From Megamerina dolium (Eukaryota; Arthropoda; Insecta; Diptera; Megamerinidae): a DNA stretch of 64,000 bases. Made by a program: the position numbers and the translations under genes. Position 1 is the stretch's first letter. Each line of letters opens with the position of its first letter. Positions 12,134 through 27,417 of this stretch are shown here, piece after piece. The notes under the pieces were generated by a model. That model was not told the DNA's origin, ran no database searches, and was given only the letters and a program-made list of their open reading frames with translations. The DNA lies in the NCBI GenBank assembly GCA_963854835.1, contig OY978528.1, positions 56,564,761 to 56,628,760 of the forward strand, read 5' to 3'.

Positions 12134-15100
12134 GGGTAACCCAGTAGATACTTCTAGAGGAGCAAAAAATAAAAAATAAATATGTTCAAAATCATTAAGT
12201 AAACAACAAGTGAGTCGATTATTTATAAAAAGAACGAAATCACTTTTTTTGCAAATAATGCAAATGGGTATTTTTTTTCCAAAGTAGATAATTCAAATAG
12301 CAATATCCTGTTAGAGATACAACCAAAGATGAATATTGGTTTTTTATAAAACTTGTCGGTTTAAAAAAGTGACTTCTGGTCTTACACATAAAATAAATTA
12401 AATTATGAAAATATCGATTTTCATATATTTTCATATATCATCATCATATATCATATATCATCGGATATATGACTTCTATGTCAATTTGGTTGTAATCTTT
12501 CTGAAGCTACTGTATAACAGATATACTGATATACTACTCACGTATACTGATATACTAATATATGTATATGTACTTAATATACACATTTTTTATGATTATG
12601 TATTGTATATTTACTGTAATAGTGCCAGAAAAAATGTAATAGTACAATAATTGAAATTTTGCAAACAATGTTGCTTCGATATTAATGGACATACAAATAT
12701 ATAAGTAATAATTTCATTTCGTTTATTTATATTCTTGGAATATATGTACCTATTACTTTGTATATATAAACATTTTGTACTTATGCCCACTCAGCGTGGC
12801 AATCATTGTATATGTGTGTGTATCTAAAAAAAAACGAATTCACGAAATAAATATCTCATCCTCATTGCTCGCATCAGCTACTTAGTTAGTTCTCGTTCGC
12901 TGCAACCACTGTGTTGCTAGCCACATCATCATCATCTGATGATGATGATTTCCCCATACATTTTCGATTACTCATAACATATATAATATGTGTAAATACA
13001 TATAAATATATACCAGCAATTAACTAATTGTGAGCTTGTGTACAAGGTGACACTAGTTAACAGCAAACATACGATGACAAGGTGAGTGAAGTGTACGCAT
13101 GATATTTAGAATTTAGGTGATATTTGATAATAATGCCAAATTAGAAATTCATACAAAAGTCAAAATGTATGAATGGTAGGTGTGTGCAATAGTATTCATA
13201 TATATATAAAAAAATGTGTATTTAAGAATATGTTGTTATTGTTGTTCCAATTGATTTAACATCATTTCGGTTTTTTTGATGAATGTGTTTTTTGTTTTGC
13301 TTTTTTTGGCATCTATTTTGAACCAAATCGTTGACTACTTACCGGATAATTAAATGGAAATTACACATTAACATATCCGGAACGAAAATAACACATGTAC
13401 ATATATATGTATATATGTAATTTTATACATTCATATTTATACATTGAATATATGCGTATCTATCAGATGTTTTAATAAATAAACTAAAGGGTTGGGTGGT
13501 CACTTAATACCCATTATACTATTGTAATGAGTCACACTGCATGATATTTAATTTTATTATAATTTTTTGTTATTGTTATGTACCTACGAGCAGTTACATG
13601 ATGACATTTTTCTATGAAATAAAATAATGAGGTATATTTTAAGTTGGAAAGTTGAATGCCAAAACCTGCGAGCGCTTCCTAGTAGTGTAGTAGTCTAATG
13701 ATTTTGTATTTAAATCATTTTGATCTTATTTATCTATTTAGTATTGAGCCTCAAAGTAATATATTTTATTTTTCACTTTAATTTTGTACTTTTCTTAAAC
13801 TAAGCCACATGAAAAACCTTAATATAAAGTAAACAACGAATTCAAAATAGAATTTATAACATTTTTGCATAACAAAAATAAAAGCGTAGACAAAAAAAAT
13901 CAAAATTTACTCGTCCCTATGACAAGAGTATTATAAAAATGTTAATTATGATGATGCTGCTGATGATTGTGATGGTGATGGCGCTATTTATGGTACTGAT
14001 GTTGTTATTGAGCATGATCTTAATGATAATTATGGTGATGTTGATGATTGTGATCTCGATAAAATAAGAAGAAAATTCATTACAACAATTAATTAAACGC
14101 TTCATAAAATTTCGTTGGCACCGGTGTGGCTTTTCCTGGTTGCTTACAACCATGTGTGTATGTTTCTATATGTGCGTATAATCTCCTCGCATATTTTCTC
14201 TATTTAGCTGATGGTTTTTCTACGTGTATGTGCATATTTAATATATAATACTCTCGCTATTTTGGTATGTACATACACATTATTCGATGGCCTGAAAAAA
14301 TGTTGCAAATCTTTTCGAAGAGAAAAAGAAAAAAATTGAATATATTTTCATGGAAGTGAGTATGCAAAAATAAATTTTTGACAGGTCAGCAGCCAGCAAA
14401 AAAAAAAAAAAAATTATAATAATAATAATTAAAATAATTGGTAGCAGCAGTATAAGATGATTAACTGTAAAAGCAGCTAAGTAGTAGCACAAATATCAAC
14501 AACAATGATAATAAAACAATTTGCAAACGTGACGCATATGTTTTTCAGTGGGTGAATGCTTGTTGGCTGTCTGGTTGGGGACTGATGTTGTTGTAAAATT
14601 TTCAGAAAATTGAGAACAACAACAACAATAACACTATTAAATTGCAATCTATGAATAAGATATTGTTTTTGTTTATTTCTCTCATAATTTATTTGTGATA
14701 AACAATGTGAATTTAGAGCAAAAACACATATAATTATTTTTCTTTCAACTGAACTGCATTTTCGGCGAAAAATTTCAAAAAGAAGAACAAGAAATCAAAT
14801 TTTCTAGTATACATAATTGTCATGTACACACAAATATGTTGGTATATTCATCATCATCATATTCATTTGACGCCAATTTACTGCTAAAGCAATTTTTCCT
14901 TTTTTTTGTTTTTTATTAAATATCAACTTATTACTTATAGTCATTTTTTTTCCACTGCATTTTCACTTGCAACATTGTAACATTATATATTTGGCTTCTT
15001 GTAGATATGCGCATGCGCCTGTTTTTTCTTTGTGTGTTTTACTTTTTCTTTTGTTTTGTATTTTTGCTAAAACTAATACAATAACCTTCATATACAGTAA

Positions 15101-15360
15101 TTACTCAGTTAGGCAAATGTGGTATTATTTTATATTATTTGATCACTACAACTGGTTATTCTGTTAGTGCTATTATTCCAAGGGTTTGTAGTTTTTACAG
15201 TACTTGATCCTCCCATTGCTCTCTTCATCAACGTTCACTATTGGTTTGTAAATTGATGTCAGCATAGCATAGCCCCACAAAAACAAATATAGGATGTCCG
15301 ACACACCAGAGTAGTTGCATACTATTTTTTTTTTGGCCCCACCGAAAAAACTAGGAGGTC
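12134..15360. other. Non-coding DNA with simple repeats
   Basis: No gene seen. Includes a near-perfect palindrome of ATC/GAT units at 12,925-12,949 (12-bp arms, 1-nt centre), GAT-rich DNA around 13,940-14,060, and TAA-rich and CAA-rich tracts. The open frame at 13,917-14,153 is an Ile/Asn-rich translation of the simple repeat. Confidence 0.6.
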
Positions 15361-15757
15361 CTATGAATCAAAATAGTCACATTCTATGGATTTTAAATCG
15401 CTGAATCCGAATACATGACTCTCTCTGATTGAGGTGATGTTTTGGGGTCCTTTGACTAAACTGCTACTATGAATCTTGTTCAAAGATGGCCATACAATTT
15501 TTTCTTGGTTGCCGATTGAATAACAAGACGTCATTAGGTGCCAAATCATGGTTGTACTGCGTAAGACTTATGAGTTCAATATTTTGAGCGCTCAAATAGT
15601 CAGTTGTGTGAGAGCTCGCATTGTTTTGGTGGAGAATGATTAATCTTGGATGGCTAGTGTTCCTTATTACGCCCAAACAACATATTTTTGAGGTTTTCTC
15701 TAGATACAAAGTAAAACGGTTATACAACAACAACAAAAAATCAACAAATTTTACCAT
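15361..15757 (-). pseudogene. Mariner-like transposase C-terminal remnant
   Basis: On the minus strand a frame reads RLIILHQNNASSHTTDYL, then SAQNIELISLTQYNHDLAPNDVLLF. This matches the mariner pattern HHDNASSHT...YSPDLAPxDFFLF that carries the second and third catalytic aspartates. The second Asp is replaced by Asn (HQNNA), while the APND Asp is kept. Downstream (left) the frame shifts and decays; a segment IQRFKIHRM may correspond to the C-terminal end. The N-terminal half is missing. Dead copy with no ends detected. Confidence 0.8.
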
Positions 15758-15759
15758 GT

Positions 15760-18700
15760 TGCTATTAAATTTAACATAACACCATTAGGATTGACCAGTT
15801 TTGAAATATAAATTACGGAATTATATCTTGGACTTATATGATTAAAATAAAAATTTGGGAAAAAATAAAATGTCTTTTTAACTACACTCTAAAATCTATA
15901 ATATACGAAGTTGGACACGCTAACAACAAATTTTGCTATATCCAAAAACCAAAATAATTTCTTGATTTCATTAGGCGAGCTTTCACTGTTTTCGTAGTTG
16001 CATTTTTGTACTTTTGTATGCTTGTAAGACACCACCACCTTTGGAAAAAGGTTTTATGTCACCAACACAAATCATAAAATTCCCACAGTCTCGCATTCAC
16101 GTACACGCACATTTTGTTTGCTTTTCTCTTCATACACTTATGTACTGTTGATTTTTCTGTGTCGTCGTTGTTTTCGCTGATACTACTAGTAAGTAGTCGG
16201 TATGTAGTAGCATTAATACTGCGTTCTCAACTAAATTGGCCATTTTTGAACATTTGAAGCCACGTTTGGTGTGTGTTAGTCCAAATTCCCCCCTCTTTTT
16301 CTTCTTTTGCTTCAACTACTTCTCATTTTTCCCATTTACGTGTATTATCCAGAATAGATATGATCACGATTACCATGACAATAATGATGTGGATGATGAT
16401 AATGACGATGATGGTGATGATGGTAATGATGTTGTTGATGCTGGTGATGACGATAATGATGATGGGATTATATGGACATTTCATGTATATACATACATGC
16501 ATATGTGCTTGCTACATACAAGTACTCTTGCCGGCTACCATATGTAGTAGCAGCAGCACTCCTCTCTTCTTCTAGGCTCTTTTACGATTTGCAATTTTAA
16601 TGCGTTACATAGCCATGATCATGCCACACAACTGATTTATGGAAAGTCGGCTAGCTAGCTAGCTCTCTAGCTAGTTGCTGCATACATGCAAACATACACA
16701 GATAATTCACTAGAAGGCTAGCTGTATAACTGCGTAGGCGCATCAAGCAGACGCTGCATTCATATGAATGTATGAATACACGTACATACATAAGTAAGAA
16801 TGCTGCATTTGTATATGGTAACGTACATGACGTAGTATTGTGGTCACAGTTTGGATGAGCGTGAGAAATTTGCGAAAGCATATTTCTACCTAGTCGTTGA
16901 ATCTATATTCATACGAGTACAAACACAATCATGTTTACGTCGCCGATATAAGCCGATTTTGAACAAACATTTGCGCCAACCAATACTCATAGTTGTACAT
17001 ATGCATGTATTTAGATGCTTATGACACATGCAACAGCCAACCTACTTGTTGAAATACATTTAATTTGCATCATGTCAATTAAAGCACCTGCACAAGTAAC
17101 ACAGCTACATACGGAATCAATATATAATATCAATATACCATACATGCTACTTATGGTAGCAGCATCTGGTGACAATATCTTATCGACCTGTAGCAATAAT
17201 AATAATAGCAGACCCAATATATGTATAACCGTGCGCGTGTGTATGTGAGTAAAAAGTTAACGGTATTTACATATATTACATATCATAGTAGCCGGCCGAA
17301 GTCATCGGAAAATTGAAATTTCACAAAGCGCACCTAATGCAGAGTAAATCAAATAATAATAACAACAACAACAACTTGCAATAGCGCCACCTTGTGTCGC
17401 GTTATCACCAAGTGCACCAATTCATGCTTCGCTTTTCTCTCTGTCTCGCGCTGTCTTTCGACTTTATGTGGCGGTAAATTGGGTGTGAACAAATAATTGT
17501 TTGTGTCTCTGTCATGTTGGCCATTTTTTATGTAGGTATCACACACACACATACACACACATCTTAATATTCATAGTACTTGTGCTAGCGCAATACGTTG
17601 TCGTTTTGAGATTGTTGTTGTTGTTGATGTTATTACAATATTATTAATATAACATATTTTCAATTGTGCATTGTGACGAAGTTGAAGGTCGTCGTCGTTG
17701 TCGTTGTCATTACCGCGATCGTTGCAGCTTTTAAAATTCCATTCACATAACTGCTGCCACTATCGTTGTTATGTATGTACGATATGTATGTATATATTAA
17801 ATAATGCATGTATTTCCCTAGCAACGATAGCTATTGACCTGGTTTGCCTGTCTGACTGCTTCATCGAAGTCTGCTGTTAGTCTACGTTTAAAAGCCGGAT
17901 CAAAATACATGTAAAATACATGCCATATAATAATAATTTCCATCATCGTTATTTGACTAATTATTGTAGAAATATGTACTATAAATATTTACTACTCAAC
18001 AACTGGCCCATGGCTTATGGGAGTGGTAACATTTCAATTATTAGATATGATTATTAAGGAAATCGAAGTGAGATTGAAAAAATATAAGAAAAATTGAAAG
18101 GCTGCAATATATGAATCTAAACAAATAAACTTTTAAATGTATTTTCATACATTTTTCATTATTATTTTATATGTATTTAATAAAAAAAAAACAACAAAAA
18201 CTTACTAAAAGGGTTCAAAAAAGTATGTAAATTTAAGGAAAATTTTTCGGAGTGTAAACGAATAAGTGAGAATTCATAACTTTCAAAATTTATGACCAAT
18301 TTTGATCTCCAAGATTTTGTTTGAACTCAAAAACATAAGAAATTTGACAAATGACCCCATTTGTACCCAGGAATTAAGTCCAATGAAGTGAAATACATGA
18401 CATACCTTCATTCATTTTTACTCTCCAATATTTATTCTAAACACACACATAGTCCTTATATTAATTCCTTGCGACCATTTTTAATTTTTGCCCTTCAACA
18501 TTTTCTCCAAATATACTGATGCGACATCTCCATCCCTAAAGAGAGGACCCATACAAAATGAACGCAAAAACGCATGAATTCTACAAATATTTCCATAGCT
18601 GCCCAGAAATCATGTCCAGAACAATGACAAAAATTAAAGATTTCAATTTGTAATTTCACGCCAATATTTAGTTCGAACATATCTAGCCCCTCCCTACCTA

Positions 18701-21700
18701 GACCTATTAGGTGGCCTTCTCTATAAAATTAATGCTTCCATAATGAGTATAAAACAGCAGGCGATTCCAAAGCTGGAATTTCTGTTTTGGTTCCATGAAG
18801 GAGAAAAGCTCGAAAAAGTTCAAAAATTTCAAATGTTTCAGACCAAAAATCACAAAAAAGTGATGCCACAAGGATTTTGCCATTCGCAATCAGCTAATAC
18901 AATTAAATAGGTTCGCTTCAATACCATCGATATTACTTCTCTATGATAGTTTTTCTCTGTTTATAAACATCTTATTAAATTTTGTCCGAAAGTAAGAGTA
19001 GAACTCTAATTTCATTTTTATTGCTCTTCAATGATCACTATCACACACAAACTCTAAATGTATCCAGTATCGTGCTTATGTAAAAATTTCAATGTTGAAA
19101 TGAAAACGAAAATTCTTCCGAAACACCTACATAGGAGTTTGTATGCAAGTATTCTTTAAGTGCAAGTAATTCTATTGAGAAGGAGATTCATTTGATTATT
19201 GCAACAAGACTGAATGACAAGCTGAATGTATACATCTATGTTTGTATGCAACTACCAAAGCGCCAATAAGAGTATGTGTATATATGCTTACTTATGTTTA
19301 TATACTCATGTACTTACCTACATTGATAGATAACCGCATATTTATAGACAGACAGTAGGGCAGTAGGATACATTGATTGGGTTAACGATAAATGCCACTC
19401 AGTTGTGTACGTATTTTAGCAGCAGCAGCAGCGCTTAATACGAACAACCAAATGAACGAACGTTAGAAGACTTGTCCAAGCGACTACGATGCGACTATGC
19501 ATGTAATATGTATGAATGTACTCGTAGGTACGAACGAGCACAATTGAAACGCTGCAAACAAGCCTGACAACAAGGCATACTCGTCGTATGTTTGTTGCAA
19601 CAACGTGAGAATTTGTGGTAATAATAACAAGAATTGCAATAACAAGAACAACAACACGTTTGGCACCATGTGGTGGCCATGGCGCATATTGATTGCAATC
19701 GATTCGTGATGCTCGTTGTTGTGTTCGTTAATCGTTGAATGGTATGGTAAGGCTACTGCACGCGTTGCTGCTGCTGCTACTGCTGATGTTGCGACTGCTA
19801 TTGCGACTGCATAACCATAAACATGTAGCAAATGCAACAGGCTGTAGGAGAGTGTAGCAGAAATTTTGCAATGAATTTGAATATTATTGAATGCTGTTTT
19901 TGTATGCTTTATTATTATTTTCATTATTTACGTAGCTATGTATGTAAGGTATAAACAATTCTCCTTCTGATTACTGATCCCAATCAATACAAAATTCATT
20001 TTCTTGACAAAGAACCTCCCAGCAATAACTATATATACGACTGGCATGTTGCCATACCACCACTACCATCACCATCATCGTCATCATGAGTAACACAATA
20101 ATAAATATAATAACAATGACAATCAGAATTTAAATCGCACAGAACGACCCTCAAAATATACTATGGAAGCGAGTACTTTGATACAAACGTAATTAAGTTG
20201 CATTGCCATTTTGAGGAGCACAATTTAAGCCTCAGCGTCATGGCCTGATGATCTTAATTCTTTTTAAATCGATCAATTTTGTTGCTTTTATTTTTTTTGT
20301 TTTTGTTGTTTTGTTTTTGTTTTTGTGTGTTTATTTTTATTGTATCAAAAATTGATGACATTATTTTATTTGCATACCACAAATAGCCAACAATGACAAT
20401 GTGGCAACGCAGAAAAGAGTAAAGATGTTGCAGCAGCACAAAGCCAGAAGCACATTGTATAATATCCATCGATATGATACTCACACATAGCTAGGCGTAC
20501 AAACAAACAATCCAACATATGTGTCAATACACTTCGTATTGCGGTGGCATTGAAACTTCATTTGTGTCTCAACATGTCTGTCTGAGTGTCTGTTAGTCGG
20601 TGTGGCTTTGTGACTTTCTGTTTATACATAATATCTTCCTTTTGCAATTGCAATTATATTGGCAGAAAGAAGTACAAAGTAACAGAGACAAATGCAGACA
20701 AATGCAGACAGACAGGCAGCCAGGCAGAGAGACAGACAGACAAACAAACAAACTATCCAACCGAGGGAGCCTAAAGTTGAAGACATTGCATTGCATTTTG
20801 ATGACGATTATATTCGTATGCATGTAATGTACGCTTCTGCCATCAGGCACCACTGTCATTGCTCAAGATCAAGATAATAGCCAGCTTATTTGGCTCTGCT
20901 GGTTGATTGGCGAATTAACATTAAATGTTAACCTCTACATAGCAGTTACATGAGAAAGTAAATTATTAATAGAGCTCCAATAGAGCATAGCTATTGCTAT
21001 TAAGCTAAAATATTTTGGGTGGAAGTCATAAGACAAACAAATCTTCAGGTTTCGCTGATAAAAACAGCACCACGATTGACTGTAAGTAAGACACACCCGC
21101 TTCTTGTACATTGAATTGTAATTATTGCATTAAATCAACGAAAGAGATAGAGTGAAGAAATGCCTGTATGTGAGAGTAATAAAGAGCGCGAGAAGTTATT
21201 GTTATTTTGTTATTATTACGGTAGTCGTACATTCATATAAATATTTATGTATTTATGATCGAGAAGTTCTTGGTGTGTAGTACTTCACCAACAACTCTAG
21301 CAGCAATGACTAAGCTATGTTGATATGTAACAATTATGTATGTGCACATGCGACAGTGTGTTATTGAAATGGAACTCTACCTACGTACGAGTATATATCT
21401 GAACATACACATACGCATATATTATTATTATTATATTTTATTTTATTTACTTATTTTATCTTTTTGTTTGTTTGCTGAGTGAGAGTGCGTCACATTATCA
21501 AATATTCAAGATCAGTAAAGACGTGATGTGATATATGTAAGCATATATTTTGTCGAATGTGTGTGTGTATGAAGGTATGTGTTATGTAGGTATATTAAAT
21601 GATGATAATGCTTGTAAGACATTGTTAGTGGTAATGCATGACTTTTATTTTCATTGCATTGTATGTATGTATGTATACAGCACACATATTCTCATGCATT

Positions 21701-22828
21701 TTACAATTGGGTATAAACTTATTTGGTTGGCATATACCCATACCTCACATATGATAGTATTCAGTGGCGTCTTCCGATCACTTGTTCATTGTATGATCAG
21801 CAATATGTATTATCACATGCACACACACACATATAAACACATATACATATACACGATATAAATAATAACGACAATATATGGTATCTACTTATCTTGCATT
21901 TGAGATTTCTTTTTCTCTAACCCAATTTTGTGCAAGTTAAAAATAAAATTAACAATCGGCTTTTACGATAATACCATCACCATATAACTCGTACACATGC
22001 GCATAATGATATTAATGTTTATAATAATAATCATGATTATAATCATCATGGTGATGATGATGATTATGAAATTGACCCCTAAAAGGAAAATGAGCACACA
22101 TTGAGAGGTATACGTATATATGTATGTACATGTAATATTGAAAGAAATGATCTAGCTTGAACTATATAAGATTAGATTAAATCATTTGAGATGTTGATAG
22201 AAAAGAGATTTATCTCTTTCTCACAGACTCACACACACGCACACACACTTGTATATTAAATAAAAGGTCGCTGCTTATCACCAAAAAGGAATTGCGAATG
22301 AAATGTTGCTGACATGCGTTAGATACACACGTATGTTAACGACAGCAAGTTTTATCACAGTGAGAAAATCTTATAATAATATTTACTTAATAGAATTGAA
22401 ATAATATATCTAAATATGTATATTCATATGAATAGAAAGAGAAATGGAAAGAGAAATGTAAAGAGAACACAAATACTTGTGTTGTGTTAAATCATAGAAA
22501 AGCTGTGAGTATTATGCCCAATTACCCATGAATTATGCAACTTAAAGTAATGTGTCAGCTGATAAAACCTGCCTTACCAAATTATGTAAAATCGATTATC
22601 CAAAAATCGTATCGTAAACGTGCGTCGATTAGATTTCTACTACAAAATCGTGTCAGCTGTTTGGTGAGAGCGAAACAATGTTGTTCTTTAATATTAAAAT
22701 ATTTTATATCGTTTATCTTTATAATATATATCAACATTTCTTATTTTATATAATTACATATATTAAACAATACTTGTGTGCCACAAATAGATTGAATTAA
22801 AAGTGATTATATTAAAAAAAAAAAAAAA
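15760..22828. other. Non-coding DNA, about 7 kb
   Basis: No gene supported on either strand. Simple-sequence regions include GAT-rich 16,375-16,465, CTAG-palindrome-rich 16,648-16,675, GCA-rich 19,420-19,435 and 19,760-19,810, and an ACAGACAGACA run at 20,695-20,750. Open frames in these regions are translations of the repeats. Patches at 16.0-17.7 kb and 19.4-19.9 kb are a little richer in G+C and would be the places to test for conserved non-coding elements. Confidence 0.55.
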
Positions 22829-23177
22829 TATGTGGCACTTACAAGCCCCGAAGGGCTCTTTGGCCGAGCTTCTCTTCAATTACTGCTGTGTATGTTAAAT
22901 TTTGGACAGCATTAGAAGGGACCTACTTAATTTAGCCGGTTCCGAATGGCAGAACTTTTGTCACAACACTTTTTCTGAGCTTTGTCACAGAGTTCTTTTA
23001 GAAGCTTTTCCATGGAAATTGTTTCTGCCGGAAGAATTGCCAATTGCTTGGCGACAGGGGCATACAGTGTGAAAGGAAAATCTCTTCGAAGTTAAGTTTA
23101 TGCTTCAGCCGGGGATCGAACTCACAACCTACAGATCAGAAGGCCAACATACTAACCACTGAGCTAAATATGTGTGC
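22829..23177 (-). mobile_element. tRNA-derived SINE, copy 1
   Basis: Read on the minus strand, the head contains an A-box-like TAGCTCAGTGGTTAG (plus strand 23,152-23,166) and about 30 bp later a B-box-like GAGTTCGATCCCC, the internal RNA polymerase III promoter of a tRNA. The body of roughly 270 bp matches copy 2 (31,867-32,212) closely, including the blocks GAAGAGAAGCTCGGCCAAAG and AGAACTCTGTGACAAAGCTC. The minus-strand 3' end is GTGCCACATA followed by a T run. This layout (tRNA-like head, unrelated body, simple tail) is that of a SINE. The parental tRNA was not identified. Confidence 0.85.
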
Positions 23178-26100
23178 TTTTTTATTTTTATTTTATGTAT
23201 CTGTTACAAGTCGGTCTGATTTTTACCGCAGCTATTTGATTAACCGCTGAATTTTCTAAAATTACGTTACTTTACCTCACGCTATGATACCGTGTGCTTA
23301 ATTTTACTATTAAGAAGGACATTCGAAAAGATCGATGTTGTTGTTGGTATTGGGTCTTATCTACGAATAATATGAGTAATGAATAAAGCGTACATTTTTT
23401 AATTATTTTCATTTTTAAGCCTTATCGTGATGCATTAAGCATCTCGTGGAAATTCTATACATAATTCATTGTTGTGCAAAATATGTGACAATTCACAACT
23501 TTTTTTACTTCGCAACATGTGACTATCAACATTTTTTGTAGATATATAAATTATACATTATATTCGGAATATCTTATTTGAAATATCGCTTGGATTTCAA
23601 TGAAATCGCTGTCAAATTCCATACGAAATTCATTGCTATGCAAAATATGAGATATAAAGGCATTTTGGGTTTTACCATTGATCTAAAACACATTTTTTCT
23701 TTTTAATCAAAACAATAAATATTAGTTTTGAATTAAATATTGAATTGAATTTTATGAAGAATTCTTTATTTTCTGAATATCTTTGCACAATATTGGTCTT
23801 CTATATATTGTATAAGTATATTTATTTATTTATTTATTTTTTATTTATTTTTTATTTATTTATTTTTTATTTATTTTTTATTTATTTATTTATTGATTTT
23901 TTATTTGTTTATTTTATTTAATATAATTTTTTTTTTTATTTTGAAAGACAAAAGTTTGTTTCCATCAGTAACAAATAAGTTACTGTAAAATTATATTTGT
24001 ATATAAATTTTAAAGTTCTTTTATATATCTACGCACCTGCGTTCTCTATTAATAATACCTACGAAATGCATGCATACATTTCAATTAAGTTCTTATTTAA
24101 AATGATTTCATATTATTCTATAATACACACTATACTTCTTGACACAAATCATATGCCATCATATTTGTAAAGTGTATATCAGACAAACTTATTTGTACAT
24201 ATATAACAAATTTTTTGAACATGTGTTCTAAAAAAACGCCTAAAAAAAGATTGAAATTTCACTCGCATCATGGAAATTTTTATCGTAATTTTGATGTTTG
24301 GTGTTCTGTGGATTTTAGTTTTTTTTTTAATTTTTATACATATTTTTCCATGTCGCCTGTTGATGTATTTATTGTCGCACTGTTGCTGACATCACACATA
24401 TATTTTTTTTACATATTATATATTGTTCATACACATAATATGTACAACATCTACTTACTACTTACTTGCTGTTTTTGCATTTCAACGTTTGTGTTAATTA
24501 AATTATTTTGTGTACTCTGTTTTTTTTTAGATAATTTCTAGCCGCACTAAGATTATACATCATATAAATCAATTGATTTGTATTATCTGAGCTTGAAGTA
24601 GTTTCGAAATACAAAAAAAAAAATAATCAATTTGCTTTTTCTCAAATCCCTCAATTTGTTTCACCAGATTTCATGGAATTGCTGGATTTGATACCCTAAA
24701 AAAGATCACCCTCTAAATATGACATGAATACAAGATTAGTAAATAGAATGGTAGGCAATTTAGTTTGCAAATAAACATAATAATACCTATTATAAACGAC
24801 CACAATTTTACTGCGTTCTTATTATACCTACCTCTGTGGGTGGGTTTGTGACCACAATTTGTTGCTTTAATTTTTTGCATATAATTTCGCCTGCTCTTAA
24901 GATGCTGATGGCACGTATTCGTATTAGATTAGAGGGTGTTACGCTTTTGTGATTTTCATTTTCGAAAGTGCTTATCACAAAATAAATTAAAATCTTTTAC
25001 CCATACATTTTTATAAGAATCATATCAGGTAGATCAGTATAGTATGCATGCTTTTAAAGGTGTTGGCATTTCAAATATTTGTATTATGTACACATGTAAG
25101 AGAGTAGTATGATTGGTATGATAAATTAAATTGAAAAAAAAGCTTATTGAAATCCTTTGTTGTTGTTCAGGTGCAATGCACCCGCAGTTGATTCTCAACT
25201 TATTTTAATTAAGACCCACACTTCAAATGAGTGAAATACCATGGTGTGGAAGAGTGTTTAAAAAGTGCAACAAAAATGAAATGAAACAAAAAAATACAAA
25301 TATTCAACAAACAGTGCATCAAATAATGCAACACTGTTTCACACTTGCTATTCCTGTTGGTGCTACTACAATGACGCTCTGACTGATCACCTGTCTGTCT
25401 GCCTATCTGCCAGCCTGATTTGCTAATTGTCTACGCTCTCTAGCGTATCTTATCTTTGATTGTTATTGGGTATTAGATATACATTGTTATTGTTGTTGGT
25501 AATTTTTTATTCAGCATTGTAGTTGACACGCAAACTAGTGCACTGACTTCCTGTCGTATTTGCTGATGCTTCTGTGAAGTGCACACTTTTGTTGTTGACA
25601 ATATATTATATATATGTTTATAGCATTTGTTTGCCATCGGATATCTTGGCTGGCTGGCTGGCTGGCACTGTTGACTTTTTCCCTATACCTTTAAGTACTT
25701 GTAGATGTTCTGGTGCAAGTGTGAGTACGTATGGCTATGTCTATGGTGTCATGCATTTCATTCATTAAATGCAATTGTATATCCGTTTGTATGTGTTTCG
25801 CTTCTAACTTTTGGTTTTATTTGTGCAGAATTAATTAATTTTCAAGTGACAGAGATGAATGTATATATGTATAAGTACAAATGTTTCATGGAATAATTAA
25901 TGTATGTATTTCAAATCTATATGCCTATTTTGCATTAGTATAAATTTTGGTTTTTTTTATACTCCTAAGTTGTATACGATGAGCAAAAAGCTCATTTTTT
26001 CAGTATCTGCTGTATAATACAATAATTCTATATGTACATATATAAATAACAACTCTACAAATCCATGTATATGTATAAAGTTAATGGGTGCGCATGCGCA

Positions 26101-27417
26101 ATTTATTTCAGTGCTAATACCCAGTGAGCCTTTACCTACTCATATATGTATTAAGAATGTAGATACACATTATATGTATGAATACATGAGTGTGGGTAAT
26201 AAAATGTTAATTTTATTGTTATACCACCTATTTATTTGCAATATGATGTTTTCATTTGAATTTTATCTCTTCACGGCTATTAAATCTGTTCGTAATTATT
26301 TAGTTACCTGAGTATGTATATGCTAATCATATATAGCATATGTATGTACAGACATATAATATTTAGATGAAATTGTAAATACTCGTATTTTATAGATGCA
26401 CATAAACATTCTTTTTAAAGTTCGAATACAGCTCATTTGAATTAATTAGTAATATTTTTATATACCAGTATGTTTCGTATGTGCAGTGATGTAGTATATA
26501 CTATATATATGTACCCATGTTGTATATGATGAGTGCATTTTAAGTAGGAATTAATAATAATGATCAAAATAATAATCAAAATCAAAATGACAAAGTTGCT
26601 TATACAATTTAAGCAAAAATTCCTTAAAACGGATATTTATATTAAAAATTTATTGCAATTCAAGTGTGCTGTATGTCAAATGATATTTGTGGCATACACA
26701 ATAGTTGTTGACTATATGACTAAAGTCGTTGTATGATATATTTTTTGAAATACATCTGGTGTGTTATTTTTTAGAAAGAAGCCTGACATTCTTCAGTATA
26801 TAACGATCCATGAAAAGGGCTTAAATGATGAAGTAATTTACAATTTTAGTATATTTTCTATAATAATATTAGCTAATCCGTCTGCCCTACTACAGTATTG
26901 TGGATCTTGTATACAATTTTCAAGAGAGCTTTAATAGGGAAATTCGATTTAAGTATTTGCTAAAATGGCTTTTTTCAATTTAATTTTTTATTTCAAGCAT
27001 TTCAATCTATTAAATAGATCTCCTCCGATATTCCAAAAATTTCTTAAGTTTTTCATTATTATTTTTGTGAGTTTTAGTTGGAAATTACGTAATTTAAAAA
27101 AATTATTTTTCTAAAGCTTCTTTCGTAAATGTACATAAATATGTTTATCCTACATTTTTTAGAATTCGCCTAAAATTGGACATGAGAACAAGAGCCTACA
27201 CGTAATTATTCCACATATATCTTTTTAATTAGTTTTGAAAAAGGACTCCAAGTACTAATTTTCATATATTGAATAATCCAAAATTTTGAAGCATTTAATT
27301 TTCACAAATATAGATTTTTAAGATTTCTATTTACAACGTCAAATTGCTCTTCCGAATATTAACGTATAATGTGTCGTATTGAAATTTGATACTCTGAATA
27401 AAATAAATTAATATAAA
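23178..27417. other. Non-coding DNA
   Basis: No gene seen. The open frames at 24,215-24,541 and 25,574-25,896 are Phe/Tyr/Cys-rich and have no domain. A (GGCT)n run lies at 25,650-25,667. Confidence 0.6.
23821..23925. repeat. (ATTT)n-type tetranucleotide repeat
   Basis: About 100 bp of TTTA/TTTTTA units, imperfect. Confidence 0.9.

Noticed and set aside
12925..12949. Palindrome of ATC/GAT units as a regulatory operator
   Set aside because: Explained by a simple trinucleotide repeat meeting its inverted form.
16236..16575. Asp-rich / Met-rich open frames
   Set aside because: Translation of a GAT-type simple repeat.
23100..23170. A functional tRNA gene at the SINE head
   Set aside because: A- and B-box motifs are present but the acceptor stem does not close and the sequence continues into the SINE body.
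23044..23250. Open frame over the SINE (also 31,952-32,332)
   Set aside because: Lies within SINE sequence; the segment resembling RGSNSQPTDQKA is just the tRNA-like head read as protein.
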